Source: Cryptomeria japonica (taxonomy: Eukaryota; Streptophyta; Pinopsida; Cupressales; Cupressaceae). From it: a stretch of 64,000 nt of DNA. Within the stretch, counting starts at the first letter, position 1, and every line of letters begins with the position of its first letter. Positions 23,150 through 34,734 of the stretch are shown here, piece by piece. Made by a program: the position numbers and the translations under genes. The DNA lies in the NCBI RefSeq assembly GCF_030272615.1, contig NW_026729294.1, positions 1 through 64,000 of the forward strand, written 5' to 3'. The notes beneath the pieces were generated by a model. It did no database searches. It was not told the origin of the DNA and saw nothing but the letters and a program-made list of their open reading frames with translations.

Positions 23150-23830
23150 AACTAGAGACACACACAATAACTAAAGGTACACACAATATCTCTAAAAATG
23201 CAACTTCTTTAGATTTTTTACAAGCTTGTAATGTTTATAATTTTAATGATTAGGTTGTTATAAATGATTAATAAAAGTTTACTCTATTTTATTTGGCCTT
23301 AATGGTTGTTGTCTTATATTACAGTAGTACAATTTTATAAAATAATGGTGATAGTTTTACTTACAAAAAGTATAGCTGGCAACTTTAAAGAACAATGATA
23401 AAGAAAGCTTAAGAAAATATTTAGACAAAATTTAAAAGATAATATCTTTATAAAGTTTCTTTTACCTTCACATATCAATTTAATTTATATAATAGTTGAT
23501 TTGGATTCGACAAGAAATAGGAAACTTAATATAATATCATAGGAATTCTACCTAATTTAATTGTATTTCTTGAGGTACCTACTTATTTGGAAGGACATCC
23601 CTATTTGAAGAATGAATTGAGTAGATAAATCTGGAACATCCTATAATTGTACTAAATGAAATTTAGTGCCTGGATTCCAACAATATAAACATTTTTACCT
23701 TTCAATAATCTAGTCAACATAATAAATGATATGTACTGTAACATGATTCTAACCGTGTAATTGTGGAGAATAAGTTTATCGTCTTTGGTTGAAAGTATAA
23801 GCCTCTTGAATTTTAGTTATTATTAGTCCC
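23150..23830. repeat. Diverged direct repeat, copy B
   Basis: Partner of the copy at 21790-22530. The copies lie about 1.3 kb apart in the same orientation, an arrangement that could be old LTRs or a segmental tandem duplication. I found no TG/CA borders or primer site to favour LTRs. Confidence 0.7.
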
Positions 23831-24052
23831 TACCTTTATGGAGTGACTAATGTTTTCAAGTAGCTATTTTGCAATTAATTATTGCTTTGGAAACAGTTTG
23901 AGGCCTTTTATCCAATGATTTGGGTGGATTATCCCATTAAACTTATTTATCTCCTTATATTTGCTTTTTCTTGATTGGCCGGTGTTATTTTAGCTCATGG
24001 TATTTTTATTTTTTCCATTTTGTAAATTTAGGAAAAATCATTGTCATAAGAA

Positions 24053-24124
24053 AAGGGCTAGGTATTTGGACATGGCATTTTGTAAAACAAGGGCTAGGTA
24101 GTTGGACGTGGCATTCTGCATAAT
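24053..24124. repeat. 36-bp tandem duplication
   Basis: AGGGCTAGGTA(T/G)TTGGAC(A/G)TGGCATT(T/C)TG is present twice in succession. Confidence 0.8.
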
Positions 24125-27100
24125 AGTTCAAGTGCCTTGTCTATGCTTCCACATTTTGCATACATGCATGGGGCTACAAGAAGAAAGTAATTGCAATGAT
24201 AATTTCTAACAAAAAATCCATTTATCTATTCAAGGCTTTAAAACTCTGATTGCAATGGATTGAGGATGCCACAATAGAAAATTTTGTAGATCGGTTATAG
24301 AGATGATCATGTGTTTCTACTGTCAAAGGTTCGAGGATTTTAGCTTTACACCTACCAATTGCATTTGCTTAGAAAATTTCTAAAGCCTTTCCAACATATC
24401 CAAATTGTGTATATTGTGTATATCTTATAATTGCATCTTTCTTTTATAATTCTAGACATCAAATTGAAGAAAAAAATTGATGCTAACCATTTTTCTAGAT
24501 TGTTCCAGAATCCATAATCTCTCATTGTCTTTGAAAATTAAATTTGGTTCTTTTCATCTAAAAGACATCAAGGTAAATATTGTTTGTTTTATTCTTGTTG
24601 TATGTAAGAATTTATGGTTTTTGTTTGAAATTACTGCTACCTTTGAACCTTTTTGAATTTGAACACCTTTTGACTTTGGCTAACTATAAGTGCCAATAAT
24701 TTTCCTACATTTTGTTTAATGTGAAAATATTGAAGCAGCAACTATGAAAATATTAGTTTCCCTTTTGTTTATTTTAAGAATAATTCTTCTTTGTCATGGA
24801 TATGTTATATTTTCCATATAAATTCTAAGCATTTTCCCACATCAACATTGTTGGTTGCATGACACTATTTGTGTATAATCATGAGGTGAATAGAATCAAT
24901 TTCTTTAACTAGTTCTATTATTTGCAGGTTGATCTTGAGTATACCTTAGATTGTTACCCTAAGCCATTTTCTATGATGCTCTATTTTTTTCTTGTGTTCT
25001 TCCTCTTGCTCCATTTTCAATGGTTTCACACTCTTCTCACAACCATATACTTATTCCCCTATGCATTAAGCTCTTTGATAGCCATTCAAAGGGGCAACTC
25101 CTATAGTATTCCCTATGCAAGGCCTAAAAGTGTCACACAAATAATGTTCTACTTCCTTCACTTATAGCCACCTTTCTTCTCTGCATACAGACACTTAGTA
25201 TTTCTACAACTCTCCTCTCATCTGTGCAGCTTTTGAATTCCCTTCCTCCATTTGTATTTCTGGCCAATGCATCAAGAAGGAAAGCTTATATTAGTTATTT
25301 TTTCTTCCTATTCACAGTAGCTACTCTCTCTCCCTAGCGTAGGTCTGTCAACCTCTTCATCATGCCGATTCTCAGACTTTTTGATTGCATATTTAGCATT
25401 TTGAAGACCATTCCACTTCGTATTCTTATTGTTGCCTAAAATTAATTTTATTTCCATCTATTTAAAATATATTGTGGTTTTTATTTTGTTTCCTTTCATA
25501 GTATATGAAAGGTATAAAGTTTAATGGAGCCAATGACTTGCTTCAAGCCAAGAATGAATTCAAATTTTGCAATAGGTGTGTCATGCATCATAATTTCTCA
25601 CAAGCTTGCTTTTGTACCATTTCATGATCTACTGTTGTATCTCTAGATGAGAAGGGAGTCTAGTGTGTTCATTGCAGGATGTTTTAGCAAGCATGTAAGA
25701 GTATTTTACACGAATGTTTAGCTTCTACAAGGGGTTCTGATCAAAGATCATTGGTATTTTCTTTGGCTTTGATTTTTTTCTTTTTAATTGTATACAAGGA
25801 TTCTACACCATACCTTTTGCCTTTGGTAATTAAATAATGAAAACAAAGTGCCAAAGTGATGCATTGAGAAGGGAAAAAATGTTTACCTCCACAAAAGGGT
25901 TGTTTTGTTTTAACTCATTTCTTCCCTACTAGTGTTAGTTGGATGTGGACAAAAGATGATTTTGATCTCTTCACTGCAACATCCACACTTGGGAATCAAA
26001 ATTTTATATTTTTACAAGTCCTGTAGAGGATTGGTGACTGGTGACTTTGACACATTTCTAGTTCATATATAAAAGGAAGACATTTCAATACAATGGCAGA
26101 TCATTTGGAAAATAGTACATGCCAAGAGGAACAAATTACAAGTTGTAGGAGAAAGGAAATTTCATTAGCTAAGATTGCAATGTTAATTTAGATCAAACAA
26201 CCCAATAAACATGCATCTATGAATAACTGTATAGCATTATTTAAAAAATATAAGTATAGTGCCTCAAATGACAAAACCCCAAATGTTTTCAATCTAGTAT
26301 CAAGCAAATGGAAGATGCTATGTCTTCCTAGTTGATAGATAAATGCAATGATTCAACTTCTCTAATATGTCAAAGTTTTCTTAACTAAGATATAATTGTT
26401 GACTCCAAATTTTATGTCCATACAATTTCACTTCGAATACCTTTAGATAGGCATTCAAGGGATGGACTAGTGACAACATTTTTTTGAAGATATGTAACAA
26501 TCCCTGAACTCACAATTTCTCCTTTACCACATAAAGACCAACATTCCTTTCATAATAGGTCTATCCTCCATGCACTAGATACCACCAATTCTGTAAATCA
26601 ATCAAAATGGGCTCATGAGGAAATAATAGAAAATATCTTAAACATTGTTAGAAAAAAGGCCACAACTCTTGTTCAAATGCTCATGCTATGAATGTTATTG
26701 TATTCCACTTAATCCCTATAAATCTTGTACTCTTTATAGTCAATTTTGTCAGTTTCAAGTATCATTTTTTTATAATGCCAAGTTCATTCTCAATACTTGT
26801 TCAAAGCAACATAAATTCAAACAATGCTATTTCAATCCCCTGGCAGATGCTAAACACGAAGCCAATTTTTGTCCTCGAGGTCAATACTTCCTTACCACTT
26901 TATAATAATGATCAACACTTTTCCATGACGAACAATGTTACAATTTTATGACAAAGAAAGATATGTAGTTATTGTAGATTGCCTTTTAACTCATATCACA
27001 TTGAGCAACTCCAGAGAGAAAAAACTAGTAGCCAAAGTTTTGAAACCCAAGAAAGTAGGCTATTAAAAAATCTACTAAAAATAGCAAAACGTACTATGAA

Positions 27101-28790
27101 TGCAAGCGCCCATTTGAAGAGATCAAACCATCATGAGTATATGGGAGACAAAAAGGAGAGGTTAAAATGATACCCTATAATTTGAAGTTCATAACTACTC
27201 ATTATAGTCCTAGGATAGATTATGTCTGCAAGGTACGCTTTCTGCCAATATCATACCTTTAAAGGCTACCAATGCCATACTTTTAAGTGTTAACAATATT
27301 GTTGCTCTTCCAGAAAATAGAATGAACATGTCCTCATTTACCCTTCCCTGCATTGTAAAAAGTAAGCCTCACTCCCTAATCAAAACATTTGCAATACTAA
27401 TACTAGTATCAGTTCATAGGAAGTGCATAGGAAAAAACCAATTCTTAGTCATTCATAAGACTTGCTCTTAATGAGGCTATAACAATCAAATTCAATGAAT
27501 CATGAACAACTTAAACATATAAGAATTATCAAAACATGCACAACCTGAAATTTATAATTGTTATTGCATTATATGTTGATTTGCCATTAGGGTAGAATAT
27601 GAGAATACTTTGAAATTATAAGACTTTGAGCCAATTAAGACCATCCTAGAAAAATATAGAATTCAATAATCTTCTTTCATGTGAAATCAAATACAGACTA
27701 TGAAGTCACGATCTCTACTATGCAACATACATATTTAACATCACCTTTAGATTCAACCCGATTTAACTGACATGCCCTACATTTGTCTCTATTCAATCTA
27801 GCACTCTTAGTGCATCACAAAACTTGTTCTAATTAGTATTGGCTGGTTTAAACAAGAATTAAAAAAGCATGTGGATTTAGCTACTTGAACAAATTCAGTG
27901 CAAAAAAGTTAAGTGGCAAACTCAGCAAATGTAGCCAAACCCACCAAAAGAAAAGAAGATTAAGGTTTTTACAAGCTTTGCACTCCTATCATCAACCAAA
28001 AGATAGGCAAAATGTTTCAATTAACATCTTAACAATTTTTACCGAAAATTGATTCTCCACCCGCTCATTTTCATGATGTAGAGAGTATTAAATCATATCC
28101 CAAACAATTTAAGGTGTTCCTCCCCTCACAGATTGGTTGGGGTCTCATATTGGATTTGACAAAGCCTCTAGAAAGCCAATGGAAAGCAACATGTCCATGC
28201 TCTAAACCAAATTCTATGTTGAGCATCTAAAAACGCATCCTTGGAGTCTACTCGCTCCTACTTTCACCTACTCTTACCTCCCCTTTTTCTTCTCCTCTCT
28301 GTCCTTTACCGTAGCTCGAGGGAGAGGCCATCACAGACAATATTCCTGTGCCAAAACTCAAAATACATCAAACAATTATCGTTATTTCCCATGTAACATC
28401 TTTACATATCTACTATCGGTACCATCAAAGTGTGATTTTTCTCAAATCCCGCTGCTGGTCGCTAATATTTTACTAGTATCTTCTACTGCTCAATGTCCCT
28501 TACCAGAGCTCTGATTGTACATGTATTGATCCTTCAATTACTTAATTAAAATAAACTATTAAAATTTTAAAATTTAATACAAATAAACTAGAATAAAGCG
28601 GAACTGTGATAAGCTTTGCTCCAAGTGAAAATAAAATTAAAAAATGAAAGGTGTGCCCCCAAAAAAACCATTTTCTTTTCCTCCACTCTAACGTAACGAA
28701 GTAATAACTAACAAAAATTTGAGACTATTGTAAATTAAATTTAACAAATAGATAATTATTTTAGCGAAAGGTGTTTTAATCATGCTGCAT
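24125..28790. other. No recognisable gene
   Basis: A long A+T-rich interval. The frame at 24922-25167 (+) has a strongly hydrophobic core (MMLYFFLVFFLLLHFQWFH), but the flanks are not protein-like, and pyrimidine-rich DNA often gives such frames. A short stretch near 25510-25575 (MKGIKFNGANDLLQAKNEFK) sits between an AG and a GTGTGT and could be an exon relic. I assign nothing firmly. The last 500 bp form the upstream region of the F-box gene. Confidence 0.5.
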
Positions 28791-28802
28791 GACGTTTCTT
28801 TT

Positions 28803-28822
28803 CAATATATATATATATATGA
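28803..28822 (+). promoter_or_regulatory. Possible TATA region of the F-box gene
   Basis: A run of ATATATATATATATAT lies about 50-65 bp upstream of the ATG at 28869, a plausible distance for a TATA element with a short 5' leader. TA runs are common in this DNA, so function is only inferred. Confidence 0.35.
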
Positions 28823-28868
28823 ATATGATTGAGGGCTCCTAAATATATCAACGGACAGTTCGATCAAA

Positions 28869-29924
28869 ATGAATATTATACCAGGTCTCCCAAAAGATTT
28901 GATAGTGCAATGCCTCATAAAAGTTCCTTACAAATTCCACAACCACCTTAGGGCCGTCTGCAAGAGTTGGAACGCTGTGCTGAGCAGTCCCAACTTCTAT
29001 AAAGAGCGACAGCGCCATAATGAGTGCGAGGAGGGAATAGCTTATTTTCATCTAACAGAGAGACCAAGTAATTGGGAAGTAATTATTTACTACCCGCATG
29101 GGAATTGGCTGGAAAGACTGCCCCGAGCCCCGGAAGAGTTTATTTCAGATTGGGAAGTCTATTTGGATGAGTTCAATTTTGTATACGTTAGATCAAAACA
29201 TTATCTGGTTGCTATGGGGCTTTCCAACAAGTACGAAGACAGAGCAACTGTTTTGATGTTTGATTTTTTATCTCGCAAATGGCGGCTCGGCTGCGACATG
29301 CCTTTCCGTCGATACCAGTCTGCATGCGCAGTGTCACCGTCTCCTAAAGGTCTTGTCTATATTACCGGTGGTGTCGAGAATCTTTTTCAGAACCCCATCA
29401 GTCCCCATCTACTGGAATCTTATGTTTTCAATGTAGAGGAAAACAAATGGGACGTTTTACCTCGTATGAATCCCGATAGCCCTCAATATTACTGTGTTGC
29501 TGAGTTTGTTGATGACAGGCTTTATGTAGTCCCCGATCATGGGCGCAGCTTACAAGTTTACGATCCTCAAACACGACTATGGAAAACCATAGATACTGAC
29601 AATACCGGTGAGCATGTTGTGAACTGTATATCTGCTTTTGGGAGGTTGTATTGGTTTGGGTTGAGGAGGCACACTCTAGTCTTAGAAGAATTCGATTTTG
29701 CCAAAAAATTATTTGCTACAGTCGGACAATATCCTTCTCAAATTGGGGCTGTGGACCGTGCTGTGTTGTTCCGTGATAGTATTTTTGTAGATGTCCTGAA
29801 TAACAGAAGTTCAGTGTACTATCTTTTTAATCTCCTGGATAAGAGATGGATTCAAATCGAGATGCCTGCAGAGTTTCCAACTTTTAGTTTTTTATCAACA
29901 AAGTCTGCTGCTGTGCAAATTTGA
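28869..29924 (+). CDS. F-box/kelch-repeat protein
   Basis: An intact, intronless frame of 351 codons. Residues ~6-48 form an F-box (LPKDLIVQCLIKVPYKFHNH, then LRAVCKSW and the SPNFYKERQ tail), the part that in this family docks on SKP1 in SCF ubiquitin ligases. The rest is a kelch-like propeller: CAVSPSPKGLVYITGG (~152-168), YVFNVEENKWDVLPRM (~185-200), VAEFVDDRLYVV (~210-221) and LQVYDPQTRLWKTID (~228-242). The F-box form LIxxVPYKxHxxLRAVCKSW and the total length fit the plant KFB group of F-box/kelch proteins, some of which target phenylalanine ammonia-lyase or cytokinin regulators; the substrate here is unknown. The start is the first ATG in frame and the F-box begins directly after it. 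Codon use and G+C are distinctly more gene-like than the flanks. No transposon lies within 700 bp upstream. Confidence 0.93.
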   Translation: MNIIPGLPKDLIVQCLIKVPYKFHNHLRAVCKSWNAVLSSPNFYKERQRHNECEEGIAYFHLTERPSNWEVIIYYPHGNWLERLPRAPEEFISDWEVYLDEFNFVYVRSKHYLVAMGLSNKYEDRATVLMFDFLSRKWRLGCDMPFRRYQSACAVSPSPKGLVYITGGVENLFQNPISPHLLESYVFNVEENKWDVLPRMNPDSPQYYCVAEFVDDRLYVVPDHGRSLQVYDPQTRLWKTIDTDNTGEHVVNCISAFGRLYWFGLRRHTLVLEEFDFAKKLFATVGQYPSQIGAVDRAVLFRDSIFVDVLNNRSSVYYLFNLLDKRWIQIEMPAEFPTFSFLSTKSAAVQI

Positions 29925-30384
29925 TAGATGTGGTTAACAAGTAAACTTTGATATTTTTATAGCCTCCTTGTATCGCTTTTAAATATATTAAGCTAATATT
30001 TTGTTTTAAGTTACTTGTGTCTTAAATATTTTATTAATATAATTTCTTTATAATATTTATTTTCTCAAATGTGATTGAAATAGGATTTATCATACTATTT
30101 CCTATTTTGTTTCTTGATTTTATTTTTTGATTTGATTTTAATTTTTAATATTTTATAAATACTTAAAATTTGAGATACTTCTTTTCTTTATAATATATAT
30201 TGTTTATGTAAATATATTTAAAATAAAATATATAAAAAATGATCTAATAGTATATTTTTTGGTTTTGTATTTGATATATAATATGAGATTACATTTGTTA
30301 TGTTAATGTTTGATTTGTATTTAAAATTTTAAATCTTAATATTTTTTTCATATTTAAAATTTTAAGTGAAAAATAATAGTATTC
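29925..30384. other. A+T-rich 3' flank of the F-box gene
   Basis: The probable 3' UTR follows the TGA. Several ATTAATAT- or AATATT-like words near 29975-30060 could serve as plant poly-A signals, but none is decisive. No gene is present. Confidence 0.5.
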
Positions 30385-30663
30385 TAGCCACTTCAATATA
30401 TGTCTATTTTGAAGATTTAATATTTAATCCTTTTTGATGTTGTGAACCTAAGCAATAAGTGTTTATGAAAAAGAAATTTCTCATTGAGCAGGAATGTGAT
30501 GTTAGCCAATAATATGATTATTCTCTTTTTTTTTAAACATTTGACACATATAAGTTAACTAAAAAAATAATTGAAACATAAGTTGATTAAATTATTTGAT
30601 AAATGTGATCTATATAATGTAAAAAATCATAAAATATAAATTCATTACTAAGAACTTATATTC
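30385..30663. repeat. 280-bp direct repeat, left copy (R1)
   Basis: Aligns with 31199-31480 in the same orientation. Shared text includes CACTTCAATA.ATGTCTATTT, TTCTCATTGAGCA.GGATGTG and ATTCATTACTAA.AACTTAT. Differences are mainly indels in A/T runs. The two copies bracket a 500-bp block with a minus-strand reading frame. Confidence 0.85.
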
Positions 30664-30683
30664 GTCTTCGTCATCTATTAAGG

Positions 30684-31183
30684 TGATTGGGAGTTTTGGA
30701 ACATATTAGTCCTTTTTATCAAAATGTGGGTAATGGCATCCAAAAATTATCAATATTTCTGAGAATATCATCTACGCCTCCAAAAAAATTGGTTCTTAAA
30801 CATCACTTTAATTAGCTTTTTGGCTACAAGATTGCTCAAACCTAGATATCAGAATTAACTCGATACCTATGATATACCATTATGAAATCCTCCCCAAGCA
30901 CCAATTTGATTGCATATAACACAAGCAAGTGCTTATACCTGAGTATTGTGCAGAATCTATTATTTGTTATTTCACCTAGGAAGGCCATCTGCCTTCTGGA
31001 AGCCAATATCCTAAGTGGTGTCTCCATTTGAGATGTTCTTCTGGATTTTCTTCTTAGTAAAGCTTTCATGTATAATAAAGGTTGTCTGGCTACTTCCATG
31101 ATTTTCATTGTATTCGATAATTGATTCACATCCACCATAATTCTTGCAACTTCGAATGGTAGGGTTGTCTTGTCAAGCATGAA
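30684..31183 (-). pseudogene. Unidentified repeat-borne reading frame, copy U1
   Basis: On the minus strand an ATG frame of 112 codons (31180 to 30842) reads MLDKTTLPFEVARIMVDVNQ, then QPLLYMKALLRRKSRRTSQM, ETPLRILASRRQMAFLGEIT and YKHLLVLYAIKLVLGEDFIM. The homology with copy U2 continues past the stop, through degraded text (NFFGGVDDILRNIDNFW), to about 30684. The two copies agree at most residues and many differences are conservative, so the frame was once a protein. I do not recognise the domain. It is basic in its middle part and lacks obvious zinc, RT or protease motifs. It may be the tail of a retrotransposon ORF; see U2. Confidence 0.5.
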
Positions 31184-31198
31184 ACATAATCAATACAT

Positions 31199-31480
31199 GT
31201 CTAACCACTTCAATAGATGTCTATTTTGAAGATTTGATATTTGATCCTTTTTTTTATGTGTAAACCTAATCAATAAATGTTAATGATAAAGGAATTTCTC
31301 ATTGAGCAAGGATGTGATGTTAGCCAATAATGTTGATTATTCTTTTAAACAAAAAAAACATTTAATGAATATAAATTTATTAAAAGAATGCTTGAAACAT
31401 TAATTAATTAAATTATTTGATACATGTGATTTATAAAATGTGAAAAACCACAAAATGTAAATTCATTACTAATAACTTAT
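31199..31480. repeat. 280-bp direct repeat, right copy (R2)
   Basis: Partner of 30385-30663. R1, the U1 block and R2 follow each other with almost no spacer. Confidence 0.85.
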
Positions 31481-32250
31481 GGTACATATCCATCATTTGT
31501 ACAAGATATATTTTAGTCACTTTATACAATTCTTCTATAATCAATATAAGTTTCTAAAAATTTGAAATGGCTTCCAATTTTCTATGAATAACAAAATTAT
31601 TTTTTTATAGGCCATATCTAGCTGTATAGAATAATTAAATTTATTATTTTTTATTTAATGGAAAATTAAAATAATAGTAAAGTGATTCTTATATTATTTC
31701 TAAATTATAGTATTTAAATTAATTATTTAAATTTTATTACATTTTAAAGATAAATTCGGAATAACCATATAAAACTATTTTAATTTAAGAGTTTACCACG
31801 TTCAATAAATATTTTATGTTATCAAATTATAATAATATTAAATTGAAAAAAATGTTATTAATTATAAATAATTATAATAAAATCAATATAAATATAGTGA
31901 ATATATCTCTTATTTTACTTTATTATTTTGTTCACCTAAAACTTATCTTATTAGTACTTACCATTAGACTAGTACTATTGGTTATTATTGATTTGTTTCT
32001 CCACAAATAAGAATTGTGAATTTTTTTATTTGTTTTAATTTTTATTTTATTTTTAAGTTAAGATGAATGATATTTAGTTTTTTTAATCATAGAAACTCTT
32101 TTGTTGAATGTAATTGGTTAAAAAAAATTACATCTTATTTTTTAGATTTCATGGTTCCACATTTTTAACACAATTTTTGAGGTCATTTTTTAGGTCATGT
32201 TAATGCAATATTTAGTATGTTTAAAATAATATAATATAATATAATTATTT
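31481..32250. other. Very A+T-rich filler
   Basis: No coding region is supported. The 64-codon frame at 31816-32010 is made of N, I, L and K codons, as A+T-rich DNA produces by chance. Confidence 0.6.
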
Positions 32251-32875
32251 TTTTGATAGATAAACTATTGGTAGGGCTAGTCCCCATATATTGATCAAGA
32301 AATTAGTTATAGAAAATATAAAACTGAAGAGGAAGATTACTGGTAGTTTTGGAACATCTTTGTCCTTTTTATCAAAATGTTTGGGTAATTGGATCTAGAT
32401 ATTATCAATATTTCTTACAATGTCATCTAGGCCTCCCAAAAATTGGTTCTTAAATATTGCTTTAATTAGCTTTTTGGCCATAGTATTGCTCAAACCTTTG
32501 TCTAGAGAAATGGCCAAGAACATTGACTAGATATCAAAATTAACTCGATACCTATGATCTTCCATTATGAAACCCTCCCCAGGCATCAATTTGATTGCAT
32601 ATAACACAATTGGGTGCTCATACCTCAATATTATGCACAACCTCGTATCTTTTATTTCACGTAGGAAGGTCATCTACCTTTTGCAAGCCAATAGCCTAAT
32701 TGGTGTCTCCATTTGAGATGTTCTTCTAGATTTTATTTTTAGTAAAAGTTTCTTGTCTAATAGAGGCCTTTTGGATACTTCCATGATTTTCACTTAATTT
32801 GATAATCGATACACATCCACCATAGATCTCATAATTTCCAATGGTAGGGTTGTCTTATTAAGAATGATGCATTAA
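32251..32875 (-). mobile_element. Unidentified repeat-borne reading frame, copy U2, with a retroelement-like 3' end
   Basis: Homologous to U1 on the minus strand: LNKTTLPLEIMRSMVDV, KSRRTSQMETPIRLLA, ILRYEHPIVLYAIKLMPGEG, HRYRVNFDI, then past one stop SMFLAISLDKGLSNTMAKKL, IKAIFKNQFLGGLDDIVRNI and DNIWIQLPKHFDKKDKDV. Four in-frame stops interrupt it. Beyond the coding part the minus strand ends GGGGACTAGCCC...TATCAAAAAAA at about 32251, shaped like the 3' end of plant non-LTR elements (a GGG..CCC hairpin, T-rich text, poly-A). U1 lacks that tail. I therefore think this is the 3' part of a non-LTR element or a sequence retrotransposed by one. Its upper border meets a copia remnant. Confidence 0.5.
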
Positions 32876-32903
32876 ATTAGTTAGATGGATTTCATCATGA
32901 TTT

Positions 32904-34412
32904 TCACTTATAAGTAACCCTTGTCGGCTTCCCTAATTGACATTCCTTACATACCAAATTAGAAGGCTTTATAAACTTTAGTAAATCTCTTACAGCTCTA
33001 GTAGAACTTATGTTAACCATGCAATCAAAATTTACATGACACATCCATTTATTCCATAACCAACTTTCATCAATCTGAGCAATCAAACAAGTTTTACCAC
33101 CAGGATTCAAGTGAAAGATATTAGCTTTAGTATGTGTTCCTGATGCAATCTTAGTTTCAGATCTACTCAAGGTCTCACATTTACCATTCTTATATTGTAA
33201 GGTATATCCCTTATCAACCATCTAACAAACACTCAAAAGGTTGTGCTTTAATCCTTCGACATATAACACATCATTAGTATTGTGCTTACCATCAAGAGAA
33301 ATGGAACCACTACCACGAATTACACAAGATTTGTTATTACCAAATCCTATTAGACAACCATCATACTCTTCAAAGTTCACAAATATACTATTATCACCTA
33401 TCATATGATGAGAGAAACCAATTTCAATTACCAATTCATCTTTCTATTCTACTTTAGCAGCTAAGGCTTTCTCCTCATTAATGTAGATTGTAGAATCTAT
33501 AGTTATAGGATCATTTTCCTTGATATAAATGAACACAAATTCATCTCCTAAATTTCCCTTATCTGACTCATCATCTGTCACACCTTCATCAATAGCATAA
33601 TAACACTTCTTCTGATATTTAGGCTTATATGGCTTGAATGACTTCTTGGGATTTCTATCTCTTTCTGAACAACTTGATACAAAATGTCCTATCTTATTAC
33701 ATGAAAATATTTTAAGAGGCAACTTACCTTCATACTTACCAACATATTTAGGTAATCTTCTAGCAATAAGTGCTTCAAGCTCATAAAGCTCTCTTTCTTT
33801 ATCTTCCATCTCTTTTATCTCTTTCTCATATCTAGATAATATTGTAGAAATTTATCCCCAATCATATCTTTGCTTGTCAGATACAGTAGCTTTGAAGGAA
33901 GATTTAGTCTTAGGAAGACGATCACCAAACTCACTCAACTCAAAAGAAGCAAACTTACCAACCAACATGTCTCTTATCACATTTGACACACTTCAAATCT
34001 AATCAATATCAACAGCCTTATGTTTATAAGAAAGAGGCAAGGATCTCAATACTTTAGCAACAATCTCAGATTCTTTAAGGACTCTACCCGCACATTTGAT
34101 TCCACACACAAGCTCATTCACTTTCTACATTTGATTCCAAATCTCATGAGCGATTTCAAGATCCATCATATTAGTCATCTTAGAATCTAACAAGGCACTC
34201 AACAATTCTTCCTTCACTTTGATGTTGTATTCTGCTTCCTTGACTTCATCTAGAGTAGAAGCACCATTCTAGGGAACATTATATACATTCTTAGTGATCT
34301 TCCAATACTCTTCTCGAATGCATCTCAAATGAACTTGCATTTGGCTCTTCTAGAGAGTATAGTTTGTTTCATCAAGTCTTGGACTATCCTTCTTCAAAGA
34401 AAAGGCTGCCAT
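32904..34412 (-). mobile_element. Ty1/copia gag-protease-preintegrase remnant
   Basis: From the minus-strand ATG at 34412: MAAFSLKKDSPRLDETNYTL with WKSQMQVHL (gag, UBN2 type), MMDLEIAHEIWNQM, then EDKERELYELEALIARRLPK. The zinc knuckle is FSCNKIGHFVSSC, whose first Cys has become Ile. In the protease region VIEIGFSHHM replaces the usual VIDSGCSHHM, so the catalytic Asp is gone; NNKSCVIRGSGSISLDGKH, DVLYVEGLKHNLLSVC and the GAG-preintegrase zinc region (WMCHVNFDC, then LVCKECQLGK) follow. At least nine stops are present. The integrase core, RT and RNase H are absent; homology ends at about 32904, where copy U2 begins. Confidence 0.9.
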
Positions 34413-34447
34413 CCAGGATCTGCTCAAGAAATCAAGCTTCTTCCAAA

Positions 34448-34468
34448 GGATCTAGATTTGATACCAAT
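34448..34468 (-). other. Copia primer binding site (tRNA-Met type)
   Basis: The minus strand reads ATTGGTATCAAATCTAGATC, a slightly degenerate form of the initiator tRNA-Met site used by plant copia elements. It lies ~40 bp upstream of the gag ATG of the adjacent remnant, as expected. Confidence 0.7.
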
Positions 34469-34730
34469 TGTTGGCAAGAAGTAGGAAACTGAGAGGGGGG
34501 AGTGAATCAGTTTGCACCCTAAACTTCTACAACTTAAACTACAAATAAGATCTGATAATTAACAATTAGAACATGAAACAACAACACATCAATATCATAC
34601 ATAAAACCAATATTTTTGATGTGGAAAACAGAGTTAAGGGAAAAACCATGATGGGAACCTACCCATAGGGCGAGTTCACAATAATCATTCCCACTTTCAC
34701 CCACGAAGGAAAAACGTGATCATAGGAAAA
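34469..34730 (-). repeat. Probable copia 5' LTR (part)
   Basis: On the plus strand this begins TGTTGGCAAGAAGTAGGAAA directly next to the primer site, which fits an inverted LTR ending in ...CAACA. The text GGGGGGAGTGAATCAGTTTG and GGGAAAAACCATGATGGGAA belongs to it or to adjacent untranslated sequence. The outer border is uncertain; the C-rich repeat starts near 34735. Confidence 0.5.
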
Positions 34731-34734
34731 AAAT

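Noticed and set aside
23150-23830. Interpretation of the diverged repeat pair as proven LTRs
   Set aside because: No TG/CA ends, primer site, polypurine tract or target duplication could be read.
24922-25167. Possible small membrane protein
   Set aside because: Hydrophobic core comes from TTC/CTT-rich DNA, and no signal peptide, homologue or gene context supports it.
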